From contig CAVDQG010000013.1 of assembly GCA_963611165.1 (NCBI GenBank), positions 1 through 44,856 on the forward strand: a DNA stretch of 44,856 bases. Reading direction: 5' to 3'. The position numbers were made by a program, and so were the translations under genes. Source of the DNA: SIG603 sp963611165. GTDB taxonomy: Bacteria; Bacillota; Clostridia; Oscillospirales; Acutalibacteraceae. This document shows positions 1-7,767 of the stretch, piece by piece. Position 1 is the stretch's first letter. Each line of letters begins with the position of its first letter. Under the pieces are notes generated by a model. That model searched no databases. It worked only from the letters and a program-made list of their open reading frames with translations, and was not told the origin of the DNA.

Positions 1-519
1 CCAAAAATGCGAAGCATTTTTAGGGCGGAACGCCCGTAGTTAAGCCGACAAGCCGGATTTCTTTACACTAGGATAGATTTAGAACTCTAAGAAATAAGCG
101 TAACAAAAACCAAAATATAGGCTCGGAAAATACAACAAAAACGCAAAGCGTTTGCAGTCCGGCAGTTTCCTTGCCGACTTAATTACACAATGAGAAATAC
201 AGAACATATCCCGTAGGGGCGACCTTCGGTCGCCTTCCCACCAAGGTGGTTTAAATCATAATTTTGTTTTGAACCGCTTTTCTTTTTGTTATTTATCTTT
301 GTGCTGACAAGTCGGCTGCTTCGTTGGGCTACGGTCGCTTCGCTCCCTAAAAGCACTTCGTGCTTTTGGTTTCCCTCATCAGCCTATCTCTTTTTATATC
401 GCTTCGCTCTGTTTTTTCGTTTTTTGCCACAGCTATTAATTTCTCTCGTGGGCTCCGCCCACACCCGTTCGCTTTTTGTAAAAAGCGAAACCAAAAACTT
501 TTATGTCCTGCTTGGTGTT
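1..519. repeat. Gene-free region packed with short perfect hairpins
   Basis: No credible gene is visible here. The stretch holds a series of very tight inverted repeats with three-base loops: arms 3-10/14-21 (loop GAA), 139-144/148-153 (loop AAA), 218-224/228-234 (loop TTC), 349-356/360-367 (loop TTC) and 448-453/457-462 (loop TCC). There are also 23-27/31-35 and a longer arm pair at 468-477/480-489. A looser inverted pair joins about 38-57 and 160-183, both built on a TTAAG-CG-CAAG core. An open frame at 286-717 runs through these palindromes and on into the antisense of the next gene, and is not protein-like. The region looks like an accumulation of palindromic intergenic repeats; a similar GGCGACC hairpin recurs at 29473-29489. 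Confidence 0.6.
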
Positions 520-1389
520 TTATCTGAGAAACTCCTCAAGCTCCTTATAAACAAGCTCTTTATTGTTTTCGTTAAGCACCTCATGCATCATATTTTCATG
601 CACTACAAATTTGACATTCTTATACCCGATTTTCTTCAGCGTCTTCTCAGAGTCCTCAAGTCCCTTTTGATAGCCCGTTATCGGATCGTCCTTGCCCGTT
701 ACGGACAGTATGGGTAAATTGGGGTTTTGACATTTAAATTTATCAAAATCGTGCATTGCCTTATTCATTGAGACAAGCACTCGGTTTCCCTCAAGCGTGA
801 AATGCTTACCGCACAGCTTATCGTTTTCCATTCTTTTGATGTTCTCTTTATTGTAGGAAATCCACTTTTCTTTGTCTGCTTCTACTCCGCTGAGCACGCC
901 GACAAGCTTCGAGTAGCCGTATTTCCCGTGGAAAATCTTAAGAATGTCGATTATTTTGATTCCCAGCCCTGCGGCTTTATTGTAATTTGCCGTACCCGTG
1001 AGAGCAAGTCTTGTTATCTCGTTATCGTGCTCCTCAAGATAGAGACGGGCGAGCATCGAGCCCATTGAGTGGCCAAGCATGACAAGCTCCTTATCGGGGT
1101 TTCTCTCTTTTATATATTTTGTCACAAGATAAATATCGTCCAAAATTTCCTCGTAGCTTTCCATGTGACCGAGTGTATATTTCTTGTCCACACTAAGACC
1201 GTGACCTCGGTGGTCAGAGATAATACAGCTGTATCCCTTGGAATTGAGATATTCGATGAACGGATAATATCTTCCCTTATGCTCGAGTGCTCCGTGCACT
1301 ATCTGAACTAACTTAACGGGATTTTCAACAGGAAAATATGCTATGTGAATTTTAAAGCCGTCTTTTGCCGTGATATATGTTTCTGTCAT
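520..1389 (-). CDS. Alpha/beta hydrolase, monoacylglycerol-lipase/lysophospholipase-like
   Basis: A 289-residue cytoplasmic serine hydrolase of the Hydrolase_4 type. The oxyanion-region motif HGALEHKGRY lies near residues 32-41, the nucleophile elbow GHSMGS near 105-110, and a late GKDDPI aspartate and an HENMMHE histidine complete the expected triad. Length matches the family. No signal peptide is visible. The start is supported by an AGGAGG ribosome binding site 4 bases upstream. It stands alone on the minus strand, with the hairpin-rich stretch downstream and a putative non-coding RNA unit divergently upstream. The family cleaves acyl-glycerol or other carboxyl esters; the actual substrate cannot be read from sequence. 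Confidence 0.85.
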   Translation of the reverse strand: MTETYITAKDGFKIHIAYFPVENPVKLVQIVHGALEHKGRYYPFIEYLNSKGYSCIISDHRGHGLSVDKKYTLGHMESYEEILDDIYLVTKYIKERNPDKELVMLGHSMGSMLARLYLEEHDNEITRLALTGTANYNKAAGLGIKIIDILKIFHGKYGYSKLVGVLSGVEADKEKWISYNKENIKRMENDKLCGKHFTLEGNRVLVSMNKAMHDFDKFKCQNPNLPILSVTGKDDPITGYQKGLEDSEKTLKKIGYKNVKFVVHENMMHEVLNENNKELVYKELEEFLR

Positions 1390-1533
1390 AATGTCCTCCT
1401 TATTATTGTGAAAAATCCGATTTATCCTAATAAAAGTATAGAATATCAGACTAAATCAAACAAGGTATAATTTGTTAAAATTGATGTCGTGATTTAGATT
1501 CGAAAATAATTTCAGAAAAATTTAAAATTACTG

Positions 1534-1562
1534 TTGACAAACGGGTCTTCACTTGATATAAT
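1534..1562 (+). promoter_or_regulatory. Perfect consensus sigma-A promoter followed by DtxR-like palindrome
   Basis: TTGACA (1534-1539) and TATAAT (1557-1562) are separated by exactly 17 bases. Directly downstream, where transcription should start, lies GTTAG-N6-CTAAC within about 1570-1586, resembling the TTAGG..CCTAA half-sites of DtxR/IdeR-family metal regulators. No protein gene follows on the plus strand before the terminator at 1716-1745. Confidence 0.7.
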
Positions 1563-1568
1563 CAACTC

Positions 1569-1745
1569 AGTTAGTGAGAGCTAACCAATATTTTTAGAGA
1601 ATGGTTAGCTAAAACTTACTACTGTATGGATATCAAAACATTTTTTATCCGTACACTTAACACAGTTCATAAGTTTTCCTCTTTAAGTTTTTACAACTGA
1701 CATACACACAGCCACAAAGACCTGCCACACGGCAGGTCTTTTGGC
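1569..1745 (+). ncRNA. Putative structured small RNA, about 175 nt
   Basis: The interval between the consensus promoter at 1534-1562 and the terminator at 1716-1745 folds into successive hairpins. One has arms 1579-1587/1602-1610 (nine pairs). Another has arms 1623-1632/1646-1655 (ten pairs with one G-T). The last is the terminator stem. The only plus-strand reading frame of any length is a 24-codon one starting with ATG at 1626 and ending at 1700; it has no ribosome binding site and starts inside a stem. This favours a non-coding transcript. An alternative is the remnant of a metal-regulated gene whose coding part was lost. Expression is unproven. Confidence 0.45.
1716..1745. terminator. Strong terminator hairpin between convergent units
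   Basis: Arms AAAGACCTGCC (1716-1726) and GGCAGGTCTTT (1731-1741) enclose an ACAC loop. A T-rich tail follows on the plus strand, and a shorter one on the minus strand. It can end the putative RNA from the left and the serine hydrolase gene from the right. Confidence 0.8.
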
Positions 1746-1755
1746 TTTTCTCTTT

Positions 1756-2631
1756 TTATTCAAACTGCGGAACTATGTTTTCATGTATTGACTTCAAAAT
1801 CTCTGCGGCATTTCTTGACTCCGAGACTACTGTGATACAAGCGTTTTTGTCGGGATAAATTATTGAGAACTGACCGTATTTTCCGTCTGCTCTGTAAGAA
1901 TTATCCGCACCTCTCCAGAAAAGATAACCGTAACCGAAGCTGCCGTTATCGACCTGCTTGCGTGACGCCTCACTCACCCATTCTCTCGGAACAAGCTGTT
2001 TTCCGTCATGGCTTCCGTTCGCGAGATACAACCGAGTGAATTTATGAAGCTCATCTAAAGTTAAGAAAAGTCCGCCCGCTCCGAAGGTTCTGCCAAGGGG
2101 ATCTGTCTCCCATGTCGGCAGAGTTATTCCCATCGGCTCGAAAAGACGGGGCATCAGATAATGAACAAGATCCGTGCCGCTTCTTCTCTGCACCAATACT
2201 CCCGCAAGATACGGCCCTGCGTTATTATAGAGAAATTTCTCACCCGGGAAAGAATCAAATTCCTGCCTGAGTGCCAGCTTCACCCAGTCGTGCTCCTCAT
2301 AGTACGGTCGGTCTGCGCCCATAAGAAACGGCTTAGCCTGACCGAGACTCATAGTGAGCAAATCCCTTACCGTTGCTTTCTCAAGATACGGTGAAATTTT
2401 CTTCGGCATATCATCTTTAAAAACTTCGCAAAGCGGCTCTTTCAGTGAAAGAAGACCCTCACGCACGGCAATTCCGACAGCCGTTGAGGTAAAGCTTTTG
2501 CTAACTGAATATACATTTCTTCTGCAAGGCGGCTCGCTCGTGTATCGGGCAAGAAGCTTGCCGTTCTGCTCAACAATTATTCCGAGAACACGCATTTTCT
2601 CGGCGCATGAAGTGAATTTCTCAATGTTCAT
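1756..2631 (-). CDS. Serine hydrolase, class C beta-lactamase/penicillin-binding-protein-like
   Basis: A 291-residue protein of the beta-lactamase-related family. The nucleophile motif SVSK sits at about residues 42-45 and the second catalytic motif YNN follows in FLYNNAGPY. GAGGLFLT-type and WGxGYLFWRG-like surroundings are typical of family members that act as esterases or D-amino-acid peptidases. There is no signal peptide, so it is probably cytoplasmic. I chose the ATG at 2631, preceded by an AGGTG-type ribosome binding site, over a TTG 36 bases further upstream. It forms a single-gene unit ending at the terminator at 1716-1745. Substrate and antibiotic relevance cannot be inferred; most cytoplasmic homologues are not true beta-lactamases. 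Confidence 0.82.
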   Translation of the reverse strand: MNIEKFTSCAEKMRVLGIIVEQNGKLLARYTSEPPCRRNVYSVSKSFTSTAVGIAVREGLLSLKEPLCEVFKDDMPKKISPYLEKATVRDLLTMSLGQAKPFLMGADRPYYEEHDWVKLALRQEFDSFPGEKFLYNNAGPYLAGVLVQRRSGTDLVHYLMPRLFEPMGITLPTWETDPLGRTFGAGGLFLTLDELHKFTRLYLANGSHDGKQLVPREWVSEASRKQVDNGSFGYGYLFWRGADNSYRADGKYGQFSIIYPDKNACITVVSESRNAAEILKSIHENIVPQFE

Positions 2632-2667
2632 TCCAACACCTACTTTCTCAATCAATTTGATACTCAA

Positions 2668-2970
2668 ATATTAGCATATTTGTTTTGATTATTGAACAGT
2701 AAAATCACAAATTTTGACATGTTGCTGACGCCAAGAAACTCACGCAGACAAGGAAATCGCCCCGACAAGCGTACAAAGGTACGCTGAGGGGTGATTGACG
2801 CAGTAAGTAAAAATGCTTTCGCAGAGCCATTTTCAGGCTCTGCGAATAGTTTTTATTTATATTAAAGACCTCTTCCGCAAACTACATAGGCATTTTTGCG
2901 ATGGGGGTTTATTGGCAGTCTAAGGAGCATCGTGAGATGCCCCTTTCCGTTTAATGTTCTTTATTGCATA
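2668..2970. other. Intergenic region with nested palindrome and terminator-like hairpins
   Basis: No gene seen. It contains a nested palindrome at 2756-2795 (outer arms ATCGCCCC/GGGGTGAT, inner arms AGCGTAC/GTACGCT). A long terminator-like hairpin follows at 2818-2846 and a ten-pair hairpin at 2922-2945 just after the stop codon of the TPM gene. Confidence 0.6.
2818..2855. terminator. Bidirectional terminator
   Basis: Perfect 11-pair stem, arms 2818-2828 and 2836-2846, with a TTTTT run at 2851-2855 on the plus strand and ATTTTT on the minus-strand side. It most likely ends the TPM/zinc-ribbon transcript coming from the right. Confidence 0.7.
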
Positions 2971-4482
2971 TCAGAAGCTTCTTCCGCCGCCCGAATGGCT
3001 CGAGCCGCCGCCACCTGAGAAGCCGCCGCTGAAATGTGACGAACCGCCTCCGCCGCCAGAGGACGAGGAGCGTTCAATCTTTCTTCTTGTTGTCGTTGTG
3101 TTGAGGTAAACATCACGGTTTCTTGTGACATCAAAGCGTGTGACGTATCTGTCTGCGTCCTTAGCCTTTTTGACAGTCTTCATCTTACGCTTGCATATGA
3201 GCACAACTATGAATGCGACAATCGCACCGCCGATGCCGCCGACATAAAGCGAACTCTCAACATCATCATAAATAATGAGTGCTTTTCCTCTGAGTACTGT
3301 CGATGTGTGATTGAGGAAATTTTTTGCCGCCTTGAAATACTTGTCGCTTTCATTAAGGTAGTCCTCAAGGTCAATGTCAAATTTGCCCTTAACCTCACTC
3401 GTGTTATAGCTTTCGCAGTCACCGAAGAAATTAAACGCTGAAGCGATATAGCCGTCCTTATCATTAAGATACAGCATAGCACCGCTGAAGTTTTCGCCCG
3501 TGCCGTAGCCGTTATATAGGTAATAATCGTTAAGATATTGGCTCTCGTAGTTCTCTCCGAGCATTCCGCAGTAATAATCGTACGAGGTGTTAGTCTCGTT
3601 TTCCGTCAGAATGACAAAGTCATAGCCGAAGCTTTCCTTCATCTTGTTTATCAGCTTGTTGAGCTTTTCCTCCTCGCTGTCGGAGAATAAATCTGCGTTA
3701 TCGATAACTCTCGGCTTGCTCTCGTCGGCTGTTCTCACAAACGAATCCGTGTCCTCGGGATACCAGCTTGGAAAATTCGAGCGGTCTTCAATCGTCTTCA
3801 ACATACCGTCTAAGTTGTTGAAGTAATCAAAAATGCCCAGAGAATAATTACCGTCATACATAAACGGTTCAAGCTGATCGTCAAGCACATTTACCGTGTT
3901 TTCCGTGAGGAAATTCATGCATGCACCCGTTGCACAGGAGAACCAGCCTCGTTTGAAATCCGTGAGATTTACATAGAGAATAATTCCGTCATAATTCTCA
4001 CCTACGCCGTAGCCGTTGAAATCGTAGAAATATCCCGAATAATACTGACGGTAATAGTTATAATCCTCGTAATCGTAATAATCGTCAGTCTCATAGTAGA
4101 AATAATCGTTCACGTCCTCGTAGACATAATCTTCAGAGAGAAACACGAAATCGTAACCGTAGGTTTCTTTCATCTCGGAGAGCTTCTCGGCAAGCTGTTC
4201 CCGCTCCTCTTCCGTGAATATTCCCGCATAGTCAAGCACCCTTGGGGCGTCTTCATCGTGAAATCTTTCGAAATCATCGGGGTCGCCCTCTGGGAACCAG
4301 CTCGGTTTTCCCTCGCCTGCATTTTGCGGCTTATCCTCGGGGCCAAGTGTTTTGAGCGAAGCGGAAGAAGAACTCCTTGCATTATTGCCGTCCGTGTCGG
4401 CAAAAACAGGGATTGCCACACTTATTACAAGCAATACAGCCATAATAATGCTTAATGTGCCGCCGTAAATTTTCTTATTCAT
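2971..4482 (-). CDS. Secreted/membrane-anchored protein with two TPM domains
   Basis: A 503-residue protein. An N-terminal signal peptide (hydrophobic stretch ending IPVFA-D) is followed by two similar TPM (YgcG/Psb32-like) domains. Each opens with a PSW(F/Y)PE block, then PRV(L/I)D, an acidic EEE helix, and (Y/F)GYDFV. The first domain carries an unusually tyrosine- and aspartate-rich insert. A transmembrane helix (VGGIGGAIVAFIVVLI) comes near residue 420, then a basic stretch and a Gly/Ser/His-rich tail characteristic of the family. The start at 4482 follows an AGGAGG site. It sits 11 bases downstream of the zinc-ribbon gene, so the two are co-transcribed. B. subtilis ydjG/ydjH is a comparable zinc-ribbon/TPM pair linked to PspA-type membrane stress; no PspA or SPFH gene is visible here. 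Exact role unknown. Confidence 0.82.
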   Translation of the reverse strand: MNKKIYGGTLSIIMAVLLVISVAIPVFADTDGNNARSSSSASLKTLGPEDKPQNAGEGKPSWFPEGDPDDFERFHDEDAPRVLDYAGIFTEEEREQLAEKLSEMKETYGYDFVFLSEDYVYEDVNDYFYYETDDYYDYEDYNYYRQYYSGYFYDFNGYGVGENYDGIILYVNLTDFKRGWFSCATGACMNFLTENTVNVLDDQLEPFMYDGNYSLGIFDYFNNLDGMLKTIEDRSNFPSWYPEDTDSFVRTADESKPRVIDNADLFSDSEEEKLNKLINKMKESFGYDFVILTENETNTSYDYYCGMLGENYESQYLNDYYLYNGYGTGENFSGAMLYLNDKDGYIASAFNFFGDCESYNTSEVKGKFDIDLEDYLNESDKYFKAAKNFLNHTSTVLRGKALIIYDDVESSLYVGGIGGAIVAFIVVLICKRKMKTVKKAKDADRYVTRFDVTRNRDVYLNTTTTRRKIERSSSSGGGGGSSHFSGGFSGGGGSSHSGGGRSF

Positions 4483-4493
4483 TTTGCACCTCC

Positions 4494-5612
4494 TCAAGAA
4501 CACAACAGCGTGATTATCGCAAGGATAAGCGCTGTTATTCCGAACGAACCGCCGCCCCATGCCAAAAGCTTCATCTTGCTTGAGGGAAGCTCACCGACTA
4601 TCTTTCCCGTCTGTCCGTTCACTGCGTAGGTGTATTTTTTACCCAAATATGTATCATTAATCAGATATACAGGGAAAAGCACATACTTCATGTCTGCTCT
4701 TTTGAGGTTCATGTAGTTATTAAGCATTCTTACGTTGGAATAACCCACAGCCGTTCCCAAAAGTGCGTCAACGGTGCTCTTCTCTATTCTGTCTACCGCC
4801 CTCTTTTTGAGTTCTCCCGGGGTTTCGTCATATATATCAGCCAAGAAGCCTGAAAGATACGCATCTTTAAAATCGGTAAGTCCATTCATATTAAACGGCT
4901 CAATGCTGTCCATGAGGTCGTTGTCCATTTTCTTGCTTGCGTCAACGGGAATATTCTTGAAGTCCATTATTCCTCCACGCTCAAGCATGAAGTGACTTGT
5001 CTCGGTTATCTCGTAGTCGCCCTTTCGGTGCATCTTGATTAAGTCTCCGCTTAGGTTACAATCGCCTTCCATTTCTCCGTCATAAAGCCAGAACGGAACG
5101 TAAACGCCCTGAATCTCCTCGATTTTGTGAGCGGAAAGAAAGCCTCTCGGAAGAAGCGGCTTGCCCTTGTGGAATTTCTTCACAATATTCTTGAGTTCGT
5201 CCTTGCCTATCGCAAACGGTATGATTGCATCGGGCTTAAGTCCTCCCGAAACCTTATCCGTCAAAATGACATTGTTGTCACAGTAAGGGCATTTGGTAGC
5301 CGCCGTTGTGAGGTCTGCCATAATTTCCGCACCGCAAGACTGGCAAACATAAAGATTCTGCTCACCAAGCTTTTCACGCTGACTCTTGTAGTCGTTGAAC
5401 GCCGCCCATCTGTCGGACTCGTCTGCCTTCTTTTGAGATTTCTTTTTTGTCTCGTTTGATTCAGCCGACTTTTCTTCGCTTTGATTTTTGCCGATAAGCT
5501 CGTCAAGGTCTATTTTCGTTCCGCAGAACTCACAATACATCTGATGAGTTCCCGGAGAAAAAGATATCGGAGCACCGCAAGCGGGACATTTGTATTCGTT
5601 TACACCTGCCAT
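4494..5612 (-). CDS. Double zinc-ribbon protein with C-terminal membrane anchor (YdjG-like)
   Basis: A 372-residue protein. Zinc ribbon 1 (CPAC...CEFC, residues 9-33) is followed by a lysine/serine/glutamate-rich linker, then zinc ribbon 2 (CQSC...CPYC, about residues 89-110). A folded region of about 220 residues follows, with a final hydrophobic helix (about residues 350-371). This layout suggests a cytoplasmic protein tethered by its C-terminus. The start follows a perfect AGGAGG site. It is first in a two-gene unit with the double-TPM protein, which projects outside the cell, so a complex across the membrane is plausible. The match to B. subtilis YdjG is by architecture and neighbour, not by alignment. 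The proteins are probably structural or stress-related rather than enzymatic. Confidence 0.78.
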   Translation of the reverse strand: MAGVNEYKCPACGAPISFSPGTHQMYCEFCGTKIDLDELIGKNQSEEKSAESNETKKKSQKKADESDRWAAFNDYKSQREKLGEQNLYVCQSCGAEIMADLTTAATKCPYCDNNVILTDKVSGGLKPDAIIPFAIGKDELKNIVKKFHKGKPLLPRGFLSAHKIEEIQGVYVPFWLYDGEMEGDCNLSGDLIKMHRKGDYEITETSHFMLERGGIMDFKNIPVDASKKMDNDLMDSIEPFNMNGLTDFKDAYLSGFLADIYDETPGELKKRAVDRIEKSTVDALLGTAVGYSNVRMLNNYMNLKRADMKYVLFPVYLINDTYLGKKYTYAVNGQTGKIVGELPSSKMKLLAWGGGSFGITALILAIITLLCS

Positions 5613-5758
5613 TTTTCAACCTCCTGATTCTTTAGTCCGCAGATAATTGCACGATTATTTACAATTACCCGCCGAACAATATACTATAGTAACTTCAGTA
5701 TACATTAAAACGGTAAAATTTTAAACAAAAATATTCAATTTTCACAAAATTCTTATGC

Positions 5759-5787
5759 TTGTAAACACTGTTTTATTCTGTTAAAAT
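5759..5787 (+). promoter_or_regulatory. Sigma-A promoter of coaBC-tag
   Basis: TTGTAA (5759-5764), a 17-base spacer, and TAAAAT (5782-5787), about 30 bases before the coaBC start, which has its own AAAGGAGA site. Confidence 0.65.
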
Positions 5788-5817
5788 CAAATAAGACAAA
5801 GCAAAGGAGATGCTTTT

Positions 5818-7023
5818 ATGAACAATAAAGGACAAAAGGTTGTGGTTCTCGGAGTTTCCTCGAGTATTGCGGCTTATAAGGCGGCAAATCTTGCGAGCAT
5901 GCTCAGAAAAAGAGGCTACGACGTTCACGTTATAATGACAAAGAATGCGACAGAATTTATCTCACCGCTTGTATTCGAAACGCTTACAAATAATGTCTGC
6001 GTAATCGACCAGTTCTCAAGAACGGGCAATTATGAGGTTGAGCATGTCGCACTTGCGAAAATGGCTGACATCGTGCTCATTGCCCCCGCAACGGCTAATG
6101 TAATCGCAAAACTCGCAAACGGAATTGCCGACGACGCACTCACAACTCAGGTGCTCGCCTGCACATGCAAAAAGCTTGTCGCACCGGCAATGAACACAAA
6201 TATGTATCTCAATCCCGTCACTCAGGATAACCTAAAAAAGCTTGAGCACTACGGCTTCACGGTCATCACCCCCGCTTCGGGACTTCTTGCTTGCCGTGAC
6301 GAGGGCATTGGCAAGCTTCCCGATGAAAGTTTGCTAGCGGATTACATTGACCGTGAGATTTTAAAGCCGCACGATTTAGTCGGAAAAAAGGTTGTCGTCA
6401 CAGCCGGCGCAACAAGAGAAAGCATCGACCCCGTGCGATTTATCACCAATCATTCAAGCGGTAAAATGGGATTTTCTATCGCCCGTGAATATATGCTCAG
6501 AGGTGCAAGCGTCACGCTTATTGCGGCGGCTAACACTCAGCCAAAGTTAAACTTTGTGGATACTGTAAATGTTGAATCGGCAGAAGATATGTTCGGCGCT
6601 GTAACAAAGCACGCAGAAGACGCCGACATCATCATCAAGGCGGCAGCTGTCGCTGACTACACCCCCACTGAAACCGCCGACAACAAAATAAAGAAAAAAG
6701 ACGGCGATATGTCAATAAGCCTTAAGCGCACCAAGGATATTTTGGCTTATCTCGGCGAGCATAAAAGAGAAAATCAGTTCCTTTGCGGTTTTTCCATGGA
6801 AACAGAAAATCTCGTTGAAAACTCGCAGAAGAAATTAAAAAAGAAAAATGCCGATATGATAGTTGCCAACAATTTAAAGGTTGACGGCGCAGGCTTCGGA
6901 GTGGACACAAATGTCGTCACGCTCATTACAAAGGACGGAATAAAAGAACTGCCGATAATGTCCAAGGCAGAAGTAAGTGCCGCTTTAGCCGACGAAATCA
7001 AAAGGATTCAGGACAATGAATGA
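5818..7023 (+). CDS. coaBC: Bifunctional phosphopantothenoylcysteine decarboxylase / phosphopantothenate-cysteine ligase
   Basis: A 401-residue two-domain enzyme making 4'-phosphopantetheine for coenzyme A. The N-terminal flavin-dependent decarboxylase (CoaC) domain shows GVSSSIAAYKA, the PAMNTNMY block and the ACRDEGIGKLPD clamp containing the catalytic cysteine. The C-terminal ligase (CoaB) domain begins around residue 185 with VTAGATRESIDPVRFITN, followed by HSSGKMG, and the DNKIKK lysine region. Length is normal. The ligase motif supports the CTP-using bacterial type. It overlaps tag by 8 bases, and coaX follows after tag, so two steps of the pathway are clustered. Confidence 0.96.
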   Translation: MNNKGQKVVVLGVSSSIAAYKAANLASMLRKRGYDVHVIMTKNATEFISPLVFETLTNNVCVIDQFSRTGNYEVEHVALAKMADIVLIAPATANVIAKLANGIADDALTTQVLACTCKKLVAPAMNTNMYLNPVTQDNLKKLEHYGFTVITPASGLLACRDEGIGKLPDESLLADYIDREILKPHDLVGKKVVVTAGATRESIDPVRFITNHSSGKMGFSIAREYMLRGASVTLIAAANTQPKLNFVDTVNVESAEDMFGAVTKHAEDADIIIKAAAVADYTPTETADNKIKKKDGDMSISLKRTKDILAYLGEHKRENQFLCGFSMETENLVENSQKKLKKKNADMIVANNLKVDGAGFGVDTNVVTLITKDGIKELPIMSKAEVSAALADEIKRIQDNE

Positions 7024-7624
7024 CATTAAGGCTGTTCCCAAGCAAAAATGCGACTGGTTTTGCGACGGCGGCATAATGGAAAAATATCATGACGAGGAAT
7101 GGGGAATCCCGGAACACGATGACAGAAAGCTGTTTGAGTTTCTCATGCTCGAGGGAATGCAGTGCGGACTTTCATGGTCTATAATCATGAAAAAGCGACA
7201 GGCTTTTTTTGAAGCGTTTGACGGCTGGGACTTTGAGAAAATCGCAAATTACGATGAATCCAAGCTTGAAGAAATCAAGGATTATCCGAACATGCTCAAA
7301 TCCATGCCGAAAATCAAGGCGGCTGTTACAAACGCAAAAGCTTTTATAAAAATCCGTGAGGAATACGGCTCATTCGATAATTACCTTTGGGGCTTCACGG
7401 GCGGAAAGGTGCTCGTTTTTCGCAGTCACAAAAACGCCATGCCCGCACAAAACGAACTCAGCGAAAAGATTGCAAAAGACCTCAAAAAGCGTGGTTTCAA
7501 ATATCTCGGAGCAGTCACGGTGTATTCGTTTCTTCAGGCGTGCGGAGTTATCAACGACCACGGGGAGAAATGCTTTCTCTACCGTGAAATCATAGATAAT
7601 TACGAAACAGAGTATCTTGAATAA
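7016..7624 (+). CDS. tag: DNA-3-methyladenine glycosylase I
   Basis: A 202-residue base-excision repair enzyme that removes 3-methyladenine from alkylated DNA. It starts with the Tag signature CDWFCDG...YHDEEWG (residues 9-26). The LFEFLMLEGMQCGLSW segment contains the conserved glutamate and aromatic residues of the base pocket. The helix-hairpin-helix region and the C-terminal histidine/cysteine (CGVINDHGEKCF) expected for the Tag zinc site are present. The ATG at 7016 lies inside the end of coaBC (8-base overlap) with AAAGGA upstream, indicating translational coupling. The pairing with coenzyme A genes is probably incidental. Confidence 0.95.
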   Translation: MNDIKAVPKQKCDWFCDGGIMEKYHDEEWGIPEHDDRKLFEFLMLEGMQCGLSWSIIMKKRQAFFEAFDGWDFEKIANYDESKLEEIKDYPNMLKSMPKIKAAVTNAKAFIKIREEYGSFDNYLWGFTGGKVLVFRSHKNAMPAQNELSEKIAKDLKKRGFKYLGAVTVYSFLQACGVINDHGEKCFLYREIIDNYETEYLE

Positions 7625-7686
7625 CTCAAATCAATAAAGTTCAAAAAGCGGAACTCAAGCACAAAAAAGTATACATTTTATATTCA

Positions 7687-7715
7687 TTGACTATTACCGA
7701 AAAAAGCAATAGAAT
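7687..7715 (+). promoter_or_regulatory. Sigma-A promoter of coaX
   Basis: TTGACT (7687-7692), 17 bases, TAGAAT (7710-7715). It gives coaX its own transcript separate from coaBC-tag. Confidence 0.65.
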
Positions 7716-7767
7716 ATCGACAGCAGAAACATCTTAACCTGAATAAAAACTGAAAGGAATGAGCTTC

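Noticed and set aside
1..519. CRISPR array
   Set aside because: The repeats differ in sequence, have no constant-length spacers and are simple hairpins; no cas genes are present in the window.
286..717. 143-codon plus-strand frame in the hairpin region
   Set aside because: It translates the palindromes and then the antisense of the alpha/beta hydrolase; no ribosome site and no protein-like motif.
1626..1700. 24-codon frame inside the putative small RNA
   Set aside because: No ribosome binding site and its start lies within a ten-pair stem; kept only as an alternative explanation.
1756..2631. Antibiotic-resistance beta-lactamase
   Set aside because: It has SxxK and YxN motifs but no signal peptide and the general character of cytoplasmic esterase-like relatives, so a resistance role is not supported.
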